From a virus, in IMG/VR virus record IMGVR_UViG_3300005529_000068, positions 1 through 38,156 of that record: a DNA stretch of 38,156 bases. One strand, 5' to 3'. Positions 29,588 to 37,427 of the stretch are shown here, one piece after another. Position 1 is the first letter of the stretch. Each line of letters begins with the position of its first letter. A program made the translations under genes and the position numbers. The notes beneath the pieces are model-generated. The model ran no database searches, was not told the DNA's origin, and saw nothing but the letters and a program-made list of their open reading frames with translations.

Positions 29588-32107
29588 ATGAAAATGCTCC
29601 GAACAATTTTCGGTGCGCTCTTTGCGCTCGCCCTTGTATCGCCCGCAATCGCGCAGGGCGTTGGGCAACTCGGCGCCGGTCAAGTATGGGGGAACCCTAC
29701 CGCCTCGCGGGCTATCGCGCAGCCGTCAACGCCGACCTCGATTATTGACCGTGCAATTTGCACGACACAAGGCTCTATCCTGACGCGCCAAGCGGGCGCA
29801 TGGGTTTGCCTAACTCCGGGCACGTCGGGGCTTGCACTTTTGAGCGCCGGCGCCGGAGCAAACATCGGTTACAATATCCTCCCGCTCTCCGCCGGCGGAA
29901 CGAATGCAAATCTCACGGCGTCGAATGGCGGAATTTTCTACTCCACCGCCGCAGCCGGCGCCATCTTGTCGGGCACGGCGACGGCAAACCAGCATCTTGC
30001 CTCTGGCGCGAATAGCGCACCGTCATGGACGACGGCAACCTATCCGGCGACGACGCTTGCCGGGACGATGCTCGCCTCGGGCTCGGCGAACACGATCACG
30101 GCAACGCGGACGCCAACGCTCGGCGCGGTCGGCGCAACGGGAACGCTCGGATTTTCGGGTACGACCTCGGGAACGGCAACAATCACGCCGCAGGCTACGG
30201 CCGGAACGCCGACGCTCACGTTGCCGAATACAAGCGGCACGTTTGCGGTCGGCGCCACGTCGCCCCTTGCCCTGTCCGCAACGACGGGCGGGCTCACCTG
30301 TACGACATGCGCGACGACGACAAACGGCGGCGCATTGTCGGGGACGGCGCCCGTTGCCATTTCCGCGGGCGGGGCAATCTCTATTACGGGCGCGGCGGGT
30401 CAGGTTCTTGCCGGAGCTTCGCCGGCATTTACGGCGACACCAACGCTCGGCGCGAGCGGAACGCTCGGCTCCGTCACGATGGGCAATGCGACTTCCGGCT
30501 TGCTGACGGTGCAGCCGGTGACGGGCGCGCTCGGCTCAAATACCCTGTCTTTGCCGGCGGTGACAGATACCGTTGTTGCCCGCACGACAACGGACACACT
30601 GACTAACAAGACAGTATCCGCCGGCATTTTTACCGGCCTTGAAGATCATCAAGGCGCCGTCAAATTCTCTACGCAATCACAGCCGGCGCAAATTACGGTC
30701 GATCAAAACGACTATAATCCTTCATCCGTCGTTTGCTCGACGACGACGACGCTTCTCATTAACAGCAATGCCGCGAGAAACATTACCGGACTCGCCGGCC
30801 CGGCATCCGGTTGCGAAATGGCGCTGATAAACAACGGCGCATTTACGATCACGCTGAAAGAGCAAAGCGCGTCGTCGGCAGCGGCAAATCGCTTTAATAC
30901 CGGCGGCGATATTTCGCTTGTTCCGTCCGGCGGCGTTCTCTTGCGCTATGACGGGAATGCGTCGCGCTGGCGCCTTGTCGGAACATCATCGGCGAGCGGC
31001 GGAGGCTCCGGCACGGTGACGAGCGTCACTTGCGGAAATACGGTTATCACGTCAAGCGGGACTTGCATTCAAGACCCCGGCTATGGCTATCAGAATTGCG
31101 GCTTTGCAATTAGCGCGGCAGCGAGCGCGCTTACGATTGCGCTGAAAGACGCGGCCGGAAACGACCCAACGGCGTCCTCTCCATGTGCAATCTTTTTCCG
31201 CAGCGCGACCGGAACGACAGGGACCGTGACCGTTCGCTATGTGACGGCGGCGACCTCCTTGGTTGTTTCCTCTGGCTCAACCCTCGGCGTGACAAGCGCG
31301 ACCGCCTTTCGACTCTGGATTGGCGCCACCGACGACGCCGGAACCGTCCGCCTGTGGGTCATTAACACGCTCTCCGGCACGAATATATATCCGCTTGGCG
31401 CAAGCGACATAATTTCAAGCACGGCGGAAGGTGGCGCCGGCGCGGCTGACAGCGCGCAGGTGTTCTACACCGGAACGGCGGTCACGTCGAAAGCCTCGCG
31501 CACGATGGGTTACATTGAATGGAATACGTCCGGCGTCACCGCCGGAACTTGGACAACGACGAATCTGATCCGCGTGCAGATGTATGGCATCGGCATTCCG
31601 CTGCCGGGCCAGCGCATTCAATCCGTCCGAAATATCACGAGCTCGGCCGCGACCAACTCGACCGACATTCCTTTCGACGACACGATCCCGCAGATCACCG
31701 AGGGCGGCGAGGTTTTGACGCAAGCGATCACGCCGACGTCGGCCGCGAATATCCTCGAGGTTCACGCGCAGGCATCCGCCGCCGTGTCATCGGGCTCGCG
31801 CGTGACGTGCGCCCTATTCAACACAACCTATGATGCGAGCAACGCGCTCACGGCCATCGCCCAGGAATCCGGCACGGCGACCGCAAATCGCATTTTCACT
31901 GTTAGATATTGGGTCAAGGCGGCGACCACGTCATCGTCGACCTGGCGAGTCCGTATCGGCAACAACGCCGCGGCGACGACGACTTTCAACGGCGACACCG
32001 GCGTGCGCAAGCTCGGCGGTGTGATGAATAGCTTTCTCGAGGTCTGGGAAATCATGTCGAGCCTCGAGCCGGCAAACGATAACGCGAAAATCTTGGCGGT
32101 CGGATAG
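29588..32107 (+). CDS. Large fibre-like protein with Sec signal peptide
   Basis: 839 aa from ATG 29588; the frame opens at 29426 inside the upstream gene. Residues 1-23 (MKMLRTIFGALFALALVSPAIAQ) are a textbook signal peptide, followed by LGAGQVWGNPTAS. The body is Thr/Ser/Gly/Ala-rich with repeats such as PTLGA-x-G-x-LG-x-x-x-GNAT and LPNTSGT, as in trimeric fibres. The C-terminal 400 residues contain beta-domains. A signal peptide is unexpected for a virion fibre assembled in the cytoplasm, and suggests a secreted protein or a domain taken from a host adhesin. Confidence 0.68.
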   Translation: MKMLRTIFGALFALALVSPAIAQGVGQLGAGQVWGNPTASRAIAQPSTPTSIIDRAICTTQGSILTRQAGAWVCLTPGTSGLALLSAGAGANIGYNILPLSAGGTNANLTASNGGIFYSTAAAGAILSGTATANQHLASGANSAPSWTTATYPATTLAGTMLASGSANTITATRTPTLGAVGATGTLGFSGTTSGTATITPQATAGTPTLTLPNTSGTFAVGATSPLALSATTGGLTCTTCATTTNGGALSGTAPVAISAGGAISITGAAGQVLAGASPAFTATPTLGASGTLGSVTMGNATSGLLTVQPVTGALGSNTLSLPAVTDTVVARTTTDTLTNKTVSAGIFTGLEDHQGAVKFSTQSQPAQITVDQNDYNPSSVVCSTTTTLLINSNAARNITGLAGPASGCEMALINNGAFTITLKEQSASSAAANRFNTGGDISLVPSGGVLLRYDGNASRWRLVGTSSASGGGSGTVTSVTCGNTVITSSGTCIQDPGYGYQNCGFAISAAASALTIALKDAAGNDPTASSPCAIFFRSATGTTGTVTVRYVTAATSLVVSSGSTLGVTSATAFRLWIGATDDAGTVRLWVINTLSGTNIYPLGASDIISSTAEGGAGAADSAQVFYTGTAVTSKASRTMGYIEWNTSGVTAGTWTTTNLIRVQMYGIGIPLPGQRIQSVRNITSSAATNSTDIPFDDTIPQITEGGEVLTQAITPTSAANILEVHAQASAAVSSGSRVTCALFNTTYDASNALTAIAQESGTATANRIFTVRYWVKAATTSSSTWRVRIGNNAAATTTFNGDTGVRKLGGVMNSFLEVWEIMSSLEPANDNAKILAVG

Positions 32108-32112
32108 CATCA

Positions 32113-32625
32113 ATGACTTTCGATCTTGCACCAGCTTGGTTTAAATGGGCGCTTCACGAAATCGGCACACGCGAGGAAACTGGAAACCGCGGCGCGGCTA
32201 TCCGACGATACATCGCGCTCGCTCACGCCGGCGTTGAAGGCGATCCTTGGTGCGCGATTTTTGCTAATGCCGCATTAGAGGCGAACGGCATTCACGGTAC
32301 GCGGTCGGCAAGCTCACAATCCTTTCGCAATGATCCAAATTTTGTGTCACTTGCCGGCCCGTCATTGGGCGCGATTGTTGTTTTCTGGCGCAACTCGCCG
32401 CAATCCGGCGTCGGCCATGTTGGTTTCTACCGCGGCGAATCCAGCGGCTATGTTTACACGCTCGGCGGCAACGAGGGCGATATGGTCCAGATTGAGCCGC
32501 TTCCAAAATCGGGGCGAACATTGGGATTGCGCGGCTACTACTGGCCGAAATCCGTTCCGCTTCCGGCCATTGCCGCCATTGCAATGCCGCAAGGCGCGCC
32601 GGCGCAAAAAGTCTCCGTCACCTAA
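32113..32625 (+). CDS. Endolysin, NlpC/P60-like amidase (TIGR02594 type)
   Basis: 170 aa from ATG 32113. PAWFKWALHEIGTREETG, GDPWCAIFANAALEANG (catalytic Cys47), GAIVVFWRNSP and GHVGFYRGE (His102), then LGGNEGDMV and LRGYYWP are the TIGR02594/CHAP-like peptidoglycan hydrolase pattern. It has no signal peptide, so export would need the holin. Start of the lysis cassette. Confidence 0.82.
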   Translation: MTFDLAPAWFKWALHEIGTREETGNRGAAIRRYIALAHAGVEGDPWCAIFANAALEANGIHGTRSASSQSFRNDPNFVSLAGPSLGAIVVFWRNSPQSGVGHVGFYRGESSGYVYTLGGNEGDMVQIEPLPKSGRTLGLRGYYWPKSVPLPAIAAIAMPQGAPAQKVSVT

Positions 32626-32643
32626 AACGAGGAATTTTTTACC

Positions 32644-32895
32644 ATGACAATCGACCCTCGCGTTAGCTGTTGGCTCAATGTTTTCGCCGCCGTCATGCTC
32701 TTTACAACGGGAGCGTCGGCCGACCTGACGGCAATTTTCGGCGACAAGGTTGCGTCGCTGATTATCCATCTTTGCGCCTACCTCGGCGGAATCGTTGCCG
32801 CGGTGAATGCAATCCTTCACGCAATCCCGTCGAAACCCGGCGCGACAAACGAGTTTTACCTTGGGCCAAAATCGCCCGAGGCGCCTAAGCCCTAA
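32644..32895 (+). CDS. Holin-like membrane protein
   Basis: 83 aa from ATG 32644 (GAGGA upstream). Two hydrophobic segments (about 8-26, CWLNVFAAVMLFTTGASA; and 38-60, SLIIHLCAYLGGIVAAVNAI) and a polar tail fit a class II holin or a phage membrane protein. The place next to the endolysin supports holin. Not certain. Confidence 0.6.
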   Translation: MTIDPRVSCWLNVFAAVMLFTTGASADLTAIFGDKVASLIIHLCAYLGGIVAAVNAILHAIPSKPGATNEFYLGPKSPEAPKP

Positions 32896-32923
32896 GACCT
32901 CTCAAAAACAGAAAGGAATCACT

Positions 32924-33316
32924 ATGCGAAAGCTCGCTCTCGCGGGCGCGATGGCGCTCGCTCTTTTCGGCTCCGGTTGTGCAAACGTGCAGAACGCTTG
33001 GAACGTTCTCACCGAGGCGCAAGTGTCGCCGCAAGTCGTACTCGTCGCGGCGAATACCTTTGACGCCCTGGAAGCAACCGCGACGAATTATTTGCGGCTT
33101 CCGAAATGTACCGGCACGAACGGGCCGGTTTGCCGGAGCGCGGAAGCGACCGCAAAGCTCATTCCGGCCATCCGCGCCGGCCGTGTTGCTCGAAACAACC
33201 TTGAGCAATTCCTAACCGACCACCCCGGCTCGCTCGGCCCGCAAGGGCTTTACGACTCAATGCAAGCCTCGATTACGACGCTGCAAACGGTCCTCACGCA
33301 ATACAACGTCCACTAG
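32924..33316 (+). CDS. Phage lipoprotein
   Basis: 130 aa from ATG 32924 (AAGGA upstream). MRKLALAGAMALALFGSGC gives a lipoprotein signal with the lipid-modified Cys at 19. The mature chain is helical (VLTEAQVSPQVVLVAANTFDALEATATNYLRLP) with two more Cys (KCTGTNGPVC). It may sit in the outer membrane as an o-spanin-like or exclusion factor, but it is longer than a typical Rz1. Function unknown. Confidence 0.6.
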   Translation: MRKLALAGAMALALFGSGCANVQNAWNVLTEAQVSPQVVLVAANTFDALEATATNYLRLPKCTGTNGPVCRSAEATAKLIPAIRAGRVARNNLEQFLTDHPGSLGPQGLYDSMQASITTLQTVLTQYNVH

Positions 33317-33348
33317 CGCCAACGGCGCGCAAAACAGGAGGTTTTTAC

Positions 33349-33645
33349 ATGCTCGCGTCTGCAATGGCGGCGGTTGTCGCCCTTCTCTCTGAAATTGTTC
33401 CAATGGTGTCGACGGCCAGCACCGCCGGCAAGATCATTTCTATCCTCGTCGAGATTGTCCCGACGCTGGTCAAGGTCGCGCAAGACCTCGTTCAGCCGGT
33501 CAAAAACATCATTGCGGCCTTGCAAAACAATCCCGCGACGACGGCCGAACAACTCGCGACGTTGAAAGAGCTTGACGCCAAGGTTGACGCCGACTTTGAA
33601 GCGGCGGCGACGGCGGCGCAAGTCGAGGATTCGGGCGGGCAATGA
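33349..33645 (+). CDS. Amphipathic/hydrophobic lysis-region protein
   Basis: 98 aa from ATG 33349 with perfect AGGAGG upstream. Residues 1-60 are hydrophobic helices (VVALLSEIVPMVSTAS, GKIISILVEIVPTLVKVAQDLVQPVKNIIAAL); the tail is acidic. It might be a second holin or antiholin. It overlaps the next gene by 4 bases. Confidence 0.5.
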   Translation: MLASAMAAVVALLSEIVPMVSTASTAGKIISILVEIVPTLVKVAQDLVQPVKNIIAALQNNPATTAEQLATLKELDAKVDADFEAAATAAQVEDSGGQ

Positions 33646-33980
33646 GCGAGGCCGGCCTAATCGCAACACTCATCGGCGCGACGAGCGCGGCAATCGGCGC
33701 GGCAATCGGGGTCCTCGCTTTCTGGCTCCGATTTTCCGACGCGATTGCTCGCGCCCGCGCTCGCGCCGATTCCGCGGAAAAGGAAGCGGGCGAATCAAAG
33801 ACGCTTTGCGACCAAGCGCATACGCGCATAACGGCGCTTCACGTCGAATTTGGCATTTATCGGGAGCGCGTTGCCATTGACTATGTGAGCAAAGAGGCAA
33901 TGCGCGAATTGAAGAACGACCTTGTGAACGAGATTAAGGCAATCGACGCCAAGCTCGACCAAGTTTTAGCGCACCGATAA
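33642..33980 (+). CDS. Membrane-anchored coiled-coil protein, i-spanin-like
   Basis: 112 aa from ATG 33642 (ATGA overlap). One N-terminal membrane helix (about 5-27, GLIATLIGATSAAIGAAIGVLAFWL) is followed by a long coiled coil (IARARARADSAEKEAGESKTL..., SKEAMRELKNDLVNEIKAIDAKL). This topology suits an inner-membrane spanin, with the upstream lipoprotein as possible partner, but no Rz similarity is evident. Confidence 0.5.
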   Translation: MSEAGLIATLIGATSAAIGAAIGVLAFWLRFSDAIARARARADSAEKEAGESKTLCDQAHTRITALHVEFGIYRERVAIDYVSKEAMRELKNDLVNEIKAIDAKLDQVLAHR

Positions 33981-34059
33981 TCCCGACAATTTCCGACATT
34001 GAAACCGCGCGCCGGAGGTCGCGCGAGCGAACGCTTGCATCAAAACGAAAGGACACACC

Positions 34060-34536
34060 ATGAAAGGCTATCGAATTATGGCGGCGACCCTTGCCGCTTT
34101 CCTGCTTGCTATCGCTCTTACTCCGGCGGAAGCAAAACGCGCTCGATACGTCGACGCGAACGGAAACCTCGCAATCGTGACGGTTGACACGGCGGCGGGA
34201 ATCAAAATCCGCGTCGCGGCTGATTTTGCCGAACCGATCAAGGCGGTTATTGCCGACCTTGTTGCGCGCGGCATCAAGCCGAAACAAATTCATTGCTTTG
34301 CGTCGAGCGGGCATGTTTACGGCTCGCGCCACTACAGCGGCCACGCTTGCGACTTCGACTTTTACCGCGGTTGCATGGGCTGTTCGGCAAAATGGACGCG
34401 GCACGTCGGCGACATTGTAGCGGCGCATGGGCTCCGAAACGGATGCTCATTCGGCGATTGCGGTCACATTGACGACGGCCGGCAACTCGCGCGCCGGCAC
34501 AGGCACCTAGCGAGGTTTGCCGATGGGAAAACGTGA
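34060..34536 (+). CDS. Secreted M15-type metallopeptidase
   Basis: 158 aa from ATG 34060 (AAAGGA upstream). Residues 1-25 are a signal peptide ending in AEA. The M15_3 signature S-x-H-x-x-G-x-A-x-D appears as SRHYSGHACD (89-98), and the third zinc ligand as GHID (His136). Ligands would be His91, Asp98 and His136. It should cut peptide cross-links in the periplasm, as an additional lysin that reaches the wall through Sec. Extra Cys pairs (CMGC, GCSFGDC) suggest disulphides. Confidence 0.78.
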   Translation: MKGYRIMAATLAAFLLAIALTPAEAKRARYVDANGNLAIVTVDTAAGIKIRVAADFAEPIKAVIADLVARGIKPKQIHCFASSGHVYGSRHYSGHACDFDFYRGCMGCSAKWTRHVGDIVAAHGLRNGCSFGDCGHIDDGRQLARRHRHLARFADGKT

Positions 34537-34729
34537 AGCTCCGACGCAAACGACGCTTTTCCTCGTCGACTACGGCGCCGACGGGCGTTGGTTTTGGGTT
34601 CTCAAGGCACGGCAAAAAACAGTCGCGCGCTCGGCGCGAACATGGCCGCGCAAGTCGAGCGCGATTGCCGCGGCCAACTCCGCAAGGGCATGGGCCCGCA
34701 AGGCGAACGTCGCCGCGACGTTTAAATGA
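34523..34729 (+). CDS. Small basic hypothetical protein
   Basis: 68 aa from ATG 34523, overlapping the M15 gene by 14 bases. KREAPTQTTLFLVDYGADGRWFWVLKARQKTVARSARTWPRK is basic with a Trp/Phe-rich beta part. No family recognised. It ends in ATGA with the next gene. Confidence 0.45.
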   Translation: MGKREAPTQTTLFLVDYGADGRWFWVLKARQKTVARSARTWPRKSSAIAAANSARAWARKANVAATFK

Positions 34730-35097
34730 ACATATCCCGCCTTGAAAACATGACCCGGCGCGCCGCCGGCAACGGCGGAGCGGTCGCGGTTGCTTTGCTC
34801 TCGGCAATCCTTCTCGTGCTGTTTCTCGTGTGGGCTCTCTCGACATACGCGAACGCGCACGAGTCTTGGATTAATCGCGGCGGGTACAAAAACGGCGCCG
34901 GCGAGTGGTGTTGCGGCGACTACGATTGCAAGAGCTACGGAGCCACGACCTCGACGGCGACCGGGTGGATGCTCGACGGCGAGCTTGTGCCTTACGACGA
35001 GGCCATGCCGATCACTCCGCCCGACGGAAAGCTCACCGTTTGCCGGCGCCCTGACGGGACTCGCCGTTGTGTGTTTGGAATCAAACCGGGGCTTTGA
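34726..35097 (+). CDS. Membrane-anchored periplasmic Cys-rich protein
   Basis: 123 aa from ATG 34726 (ATGA overlap). A membrane segment at about 19-41 (AVAVALLSAILLVLFLVWALS) is followed by a periplasmic domain with HESWINRGGYKNGAGEWCCGDYDC and later VCRRPDGTRRCVF. Similar secreted H-(E/D)-x-W...CC-G-x-x-D-C proteins are frequent in Rhizobiales genomes, so it may come from the host. Function unknown. Confidence 0.6.
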   Translation: MNISRLENMTRRAAGNGGAVAVALLSAILLVLFLVWALSTYANAHESWINRGGYKNGAGEWCCGDYDCKSYGATTSTATGWMLDGELVPYDEAMPITPPDGKLTVCRRPDGTRRCVFGIKPGL

Positions 35098-35199
35098 ATG
35101 GCAGCGAAAAAAGAATTTCCGTTTGCATGGTACTTTTTTATTTGCGTTGCGATTGTCGTAATTCTCGGCATCGCGAGCAATTTCATTCCCGACTACTAG
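35098..35199 (+). CDS. 33-aa single-span membrane peptide
   Basis: From ATG 35098, directly after the previous stop (TGA-ATG). MAAKKEFPFAWYFFICVAIVVILGIASNFIPDY is one clear membrane helix with short ends. Last gene of the late operon, 12 bases before a terminator. Function unknown. Confidence 0.55.
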   Translation: MAAKKEFPFAWYFFICVAIVVILGIASNFIPDY

Positions 35200-35211
35200 C
35201 GGACAAAAATT

Positions 35212-35247
35212 AAGAGCCCGGCGCGGTATCCCCGCGACCGGGCTCTT
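35212..35247. terminator. Bidirectional terminator between converging operons
   Basis: A 10-bp stem (AAGAGCCCGG with CCGGGCTCTT) encloses a second CGCGG/CCGCG stem. A and T runs on the two sides serve both the late plus operon and the accessory minus operon. Confidence 0.85.
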
Positions 35248-35253
35248 TGCGTT

Positions 35254-35715
35254 TCAGGCGGCTATTGCTTCCTCAATCATTGCGCGCCAACGGCGAACAA
35301 CCCGGATGGCGGCTTGCCGACACGCTTCCTCGTGAACCGCTCTCCGGTAGGCCGGCCGCGGGTGTTTATAATCAAGCGTTGCGCCCGAGCGAATGCCGAC
35401 CCGGCCGACGCCGGGAATGTGCGGCGTTAGTCGGACCTTGCCGCCGATAACATCAAAATCGACGGTCATGGTTTCGGCCTCGCTTGTCGGCTCGTACTCG
35501 ATGCCGAACGCCTCGACGATACGCTTTGCCTTAAGGAACCGCTCGCGCCACTCGGCTTTAGCCTCGCGGTAGTCGAGCCCTCCCCACGACGGCGCAAGGC
35601 GCGTCTTTGGTCCAAGGTAGTCGCACCATGCGCCGAACTTAGCAGCATCCTCGGCGGCTCTCCGCAAAAATGGCTCGGCGTCGTCGGCCGGCAATGTGAT
35701 TGTGACTTTTGTCAT
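35254..35715 (-). CDS. Hypothetical protein of the right minus operon
   Basis: 153 aa from ATG 35715, with AGG upstream; the longer frame to 35790 overlaps the neighbour. It starts MTKVTITLPADDAEPFLRRAAEDAAKFGAWCDYLG and ends with basic helices (RRAVHEEACRQAAIRVVRRWRAMIEEAIAA). The central SEAETMTVDFDVIGGKVRL is beta-like. No family recognised. Last gene before the converging terminator. Confidence 0.55.
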   Translation of the reverse strand: MTKVTITLPADDAEPFLRRAAEDAAKFGAWCDYLGPKTRLAPSWGGLDYREAKAEWRERFLKAKRIVEAFGIEYEPTSEAETMTVDFDVIGGKVRLTPHIPGVGRVGIRSGATLDYKHPRPAYRRAVHEEACRQAAIRVVRRWRAMIEEAIAA

Positions 35716-35723
35716 TGCCGACC

Positions 35724-35900
35724 TCACAGCGCGATCGGCTTGAGCCGCTCGTATTGGGCGAGCGTGAAGCGGGCCGAGCGCCCGAGACAATCACGGCAGC
35801 GAACCCATTTGCGGCCGATGGTGACTGTGACGTATCGCCAGCCGCAACCGAGGCGCGGTGCCTCATCCTCGAAAAAGATTTTCACCCGTTGCTGTTTCAT
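35724..35900 (-). CDS. Small basic protein with Cys pair
   Basis: 58 aa from ATG 35900 with AGGAG upstream. MKQQRVKIFFEDEAPRLGCGWRYVTVTIGRKWVRCRDCLGRSARF is a beta-rich small domain with CRDC that might bind zinc together with Cys19. It precedes the last minus-strand gene by 8 bases. Function unknown. Confidence 0.55.
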   Translation of the reverse strand: MKQQRVKIFFEDEAPRLGCGWRYVTVTIGRKWVRCRDCLGRSARFTLAQYERLKPIAL

Positions 35901-36116
35901 TGCGCGTTCTCCTAGTTGAGAAGCGCATTCTATCAAATCGACTTTTCGGATTTTTCGCGCGAGAGCAAAACGCGATTCAAAAACCCGCGTCGCGCAATGA
36001 GTCAAAATCGAAAATCGAAAAACTTGACACGATGAAACCGAGTCCGTTTGCGCGCCGACCGTCAATCGCGTTTGCGAAAGTCGTTGCGGCTCTAGTGTAA
36101 TAATTCGTGATAGCAG
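35901..36116. other. 216-base intergenic region, possible promoter
   Basis: No ORF supported by a ribosome-binding site is seen. On the minus strand a TAGAAT -10-like box (35930-35925) precedes the 35900 gene, without a good -35. AAATCGAAAATCGAAAA is a short direct repeat at about 36004-36020. A 114-aa minus frame here is judged a shadow. Confidence 0.35.
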
Positions 36117-36239
36117 CTAATTTTTTGCCGGCGGATATATCTTGCCGAATTGCCAATTCAGAAACCAAATCGTCACCGCAACTCCAAACGCTCCGCCAAC
36201 TATCCCGCCGATGCAAAATGCGAAAAATAATAATAGCAT
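36117..36239 (-). CDS. 40-aa membrane protein (DUF3789-like layout)
   Basis: From ATG 36239, immediately after the methyltransferase stop (TGA-ATG). MLLLFFAFCIGGIVGGAFGVAVTIWFLNWQF is one membrane helix with GG/G-rich packing motifs, followed by a short polar tail. The layout recalls DUF3789-type mini membrane proteins of phages. Function unknown. Confidence 0.5.
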   Translation of the reverse strand: MLLLFFAFCIGGIVGGAFGVAVTIWFLNWQFGKIYPPAKN

Positions 36240-37052
36240 TCACCGAGGCTCCGCCGCCAGATAGCAAACTTGCCCATCCCATTGCGGTTGCCAATAGACC
36301 TCGGCAACTCGAAAGCCGCAATCAGCGACGAGTTGCTTAAGCTCGGAAAATGTCGGATGGAAAATATGGTGATCTTTGAAGCGGTGGAAACCGGCGGCGA
36401 CTAACATAGGCCGCGCAAATTCTTTGAGCGCGACCTTGAGCGGGCGCTTGCCTGATTTTCCGCCGTCAACCCACAATCCGATTATGAGTTTTCCGTTCGG
36501 CTTTAAAACGCGCCGCGCCTCGAAAAGCGCGAGGTCGGGACTCTGGAAATGGTCAATAACGGAGCGCATGTGAACGCAATCAAAGCTCGCTGGTTGGAAT
36601 GGCAAAAACTCGGCGCAAGCGGAAATGAAGTTTAGCGGCTCGGACAGGCAAGCATAGGCGTCGCGCATGGCCGGCGTAACATGCTGCAAGCAATCGGCGA
36701 ACGGGTCGATTGAGATATACTCAGCGCCGGGCGGGAGAAAATGCCGGAGCGTTCCTGCTCCGCCGCCAACGTCGAGGACTCGGCCGGCGACCGAGATTGC
36801 CTCGTACACAGGACGAGTGCCCTCTATCTCGCGCCGGTAGTCGTCGGCGTTTCGTTTTTGCCATTGCTCATAAAATGATTGTCCGCGTTGCCATGCGATA
36901 AAGCCGGGCGAGTGGCGGAGAAAAACCCGAGCGTCAATGGCGCCGTCGCTTGTGCGAAACTCCGCCGGCCGGGCCGGGAGCTTTGTCACCGGGTCGGCGA
37001 GTATCGCCGCAACCCAAGAATCGAGCGGCCGAATGCGAAATTGCTGGTTCAT
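36240..37052 (-). CDS. SAM-dependent class I methyltransferase
   Basis: 270 aa from ATG 37052. The N-terminal region (LADPVTKLPARPAEFRTSDGAIDARVFLRHSPGF) resembles the Trm112-like head of small-molecule or sugar methyltransferases. Motif I is VLDVGGGAG (92-100), and a post-motif acidic residue lies in ISIDPF. FDCVHMRSVIDHFQSPDLALFEARRVLKPNGKLII is the Methyltransf_11 body. A likely role is modification of surface glycans (lysogenic conversion) rather than DNA, as no DPPY-type motif exists. The local composition is slightly richer in AT. Confidence 0.75.
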   Translation of the reverse strand: MNQQFRIRPLDSWVAAILADPVTKLPARPAEFRTSDGAIDARVFLRHSPGFIAWQRGQSFYEQWQKRNADDYRREIEGTRPVYEAISVAGRVLDVGGGAGTLRHFLPPGAEYISIDPFADCLQHVTPAMRDAYACLSEPLNFISACAEFLPFQPASFDCVHMRSVIDHFQSPDLALFEARRVLKPNGKLIIGLWVDGGKSGKRPLKVALKEFARPMLVAAGFHRFKDHHIFHPTFSELKQLVADCGFRVAEVYWQPQWDGQVCYLAAEPR

Positions 37053-37085
37053 TGGTGCCGTAAAAACTACGAATCGCGCGCCTGT

Positions 37086-37175
37086 TTACCCGGCGATTTT
37101 GTCGGCAAGCGCCCTTATGTCTCCGGCGACTTTAAGCGCGGATTGCTTGTCGAGCAATACATGGGCGAGCGCCAT
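37086..37175 (-). CDS. 29-aa peptide, tentative
   Basis: From ATG 37175 with GGAGA 6-7 bases upstream. MALAHVLLDKQSALKVAGDIRALADKIAG is an amphipathic helix. The good ribosome-binding site and the lack of another gene in 37053-37198 are the only support. Confidence 0.3.
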   Translation of the reverse strand: MALAHVLLDKQSALKVAGDIRALADKIAG

Positions 37176-37198
37176 CGAAAGTCTCCATCGTTCCAATT

Positions 37199-37309
37199 CT
37201 AGCTATTCATAAGCGTGCGCGTTGCGATTATCGCGCCTAGCGCGAACCCAACAGCAAAAGTTATGAGCAACATCGGCACACCGATCACGATTATTAAAAA
37301 AAGGTCCAT
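37199..37309 (-). CDS. 36-aa membrane peptide, tandem paralogue 1
   Basis: From ATG 37309 with TAGGTAA upstream. MDLFLIIVIGVPMLLITFA then VGFALGAIIATRTLMNS is a single long hydrophobic helix. It is clearly homologous to the adjacent gene at 37318-37413 (MDLFLI-x-V-x-GVP-x-LL..., FALGAIIATRTL), including its leader. Function unknown; holin-like, toxin-like or regulatory micro-protein are open options. Confidence 0.55.
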   Translation of the reverse strand: MDLFLIIVIGVPMLLITFAVGFALGAIIATRTLMNS

Positions 37310-37317
37310 GTTATTAC

Positions 37318-37413
37318 CTAGCCAGTAAGGGTGCGGGTTGCGATTATGGCACCAAGCGCGAAAGCACCCAGCAAGAGGGGAACTCCGACAACTAATATAA
37401 GAAACAGGTCCAT
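37318..37413 (-). CDS. 31-aa membrane peptide, tandem paralogue 2
   Basis: From ATG 37413 with TAGGTA upstream. MDLFLILVVGVPLLLGAFAL then GAIIATRTLTG differs from its neighbour by a 5-residue internal deletion and a shorter tail. The two copies share their ribosome-binding region, so the duplication unit includes translation signals. The substitutions are conservative, suggesting selection on the protein. Confidence 0.55.
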   Translation of the reverse strand: MDLFLILVVGVPLLLGAFALGAIIATRTLTG

Positions 37414-37427
37414 GTTCTACCTAGCCA

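Noticed and set aside
35977-36321. 114-aa minus-strand frame across 36 kb
   Set aside because: It covers the 40-aa membrane gene and the methyltransferase end in another frame; no ribosome-binding site and no domain pattern.
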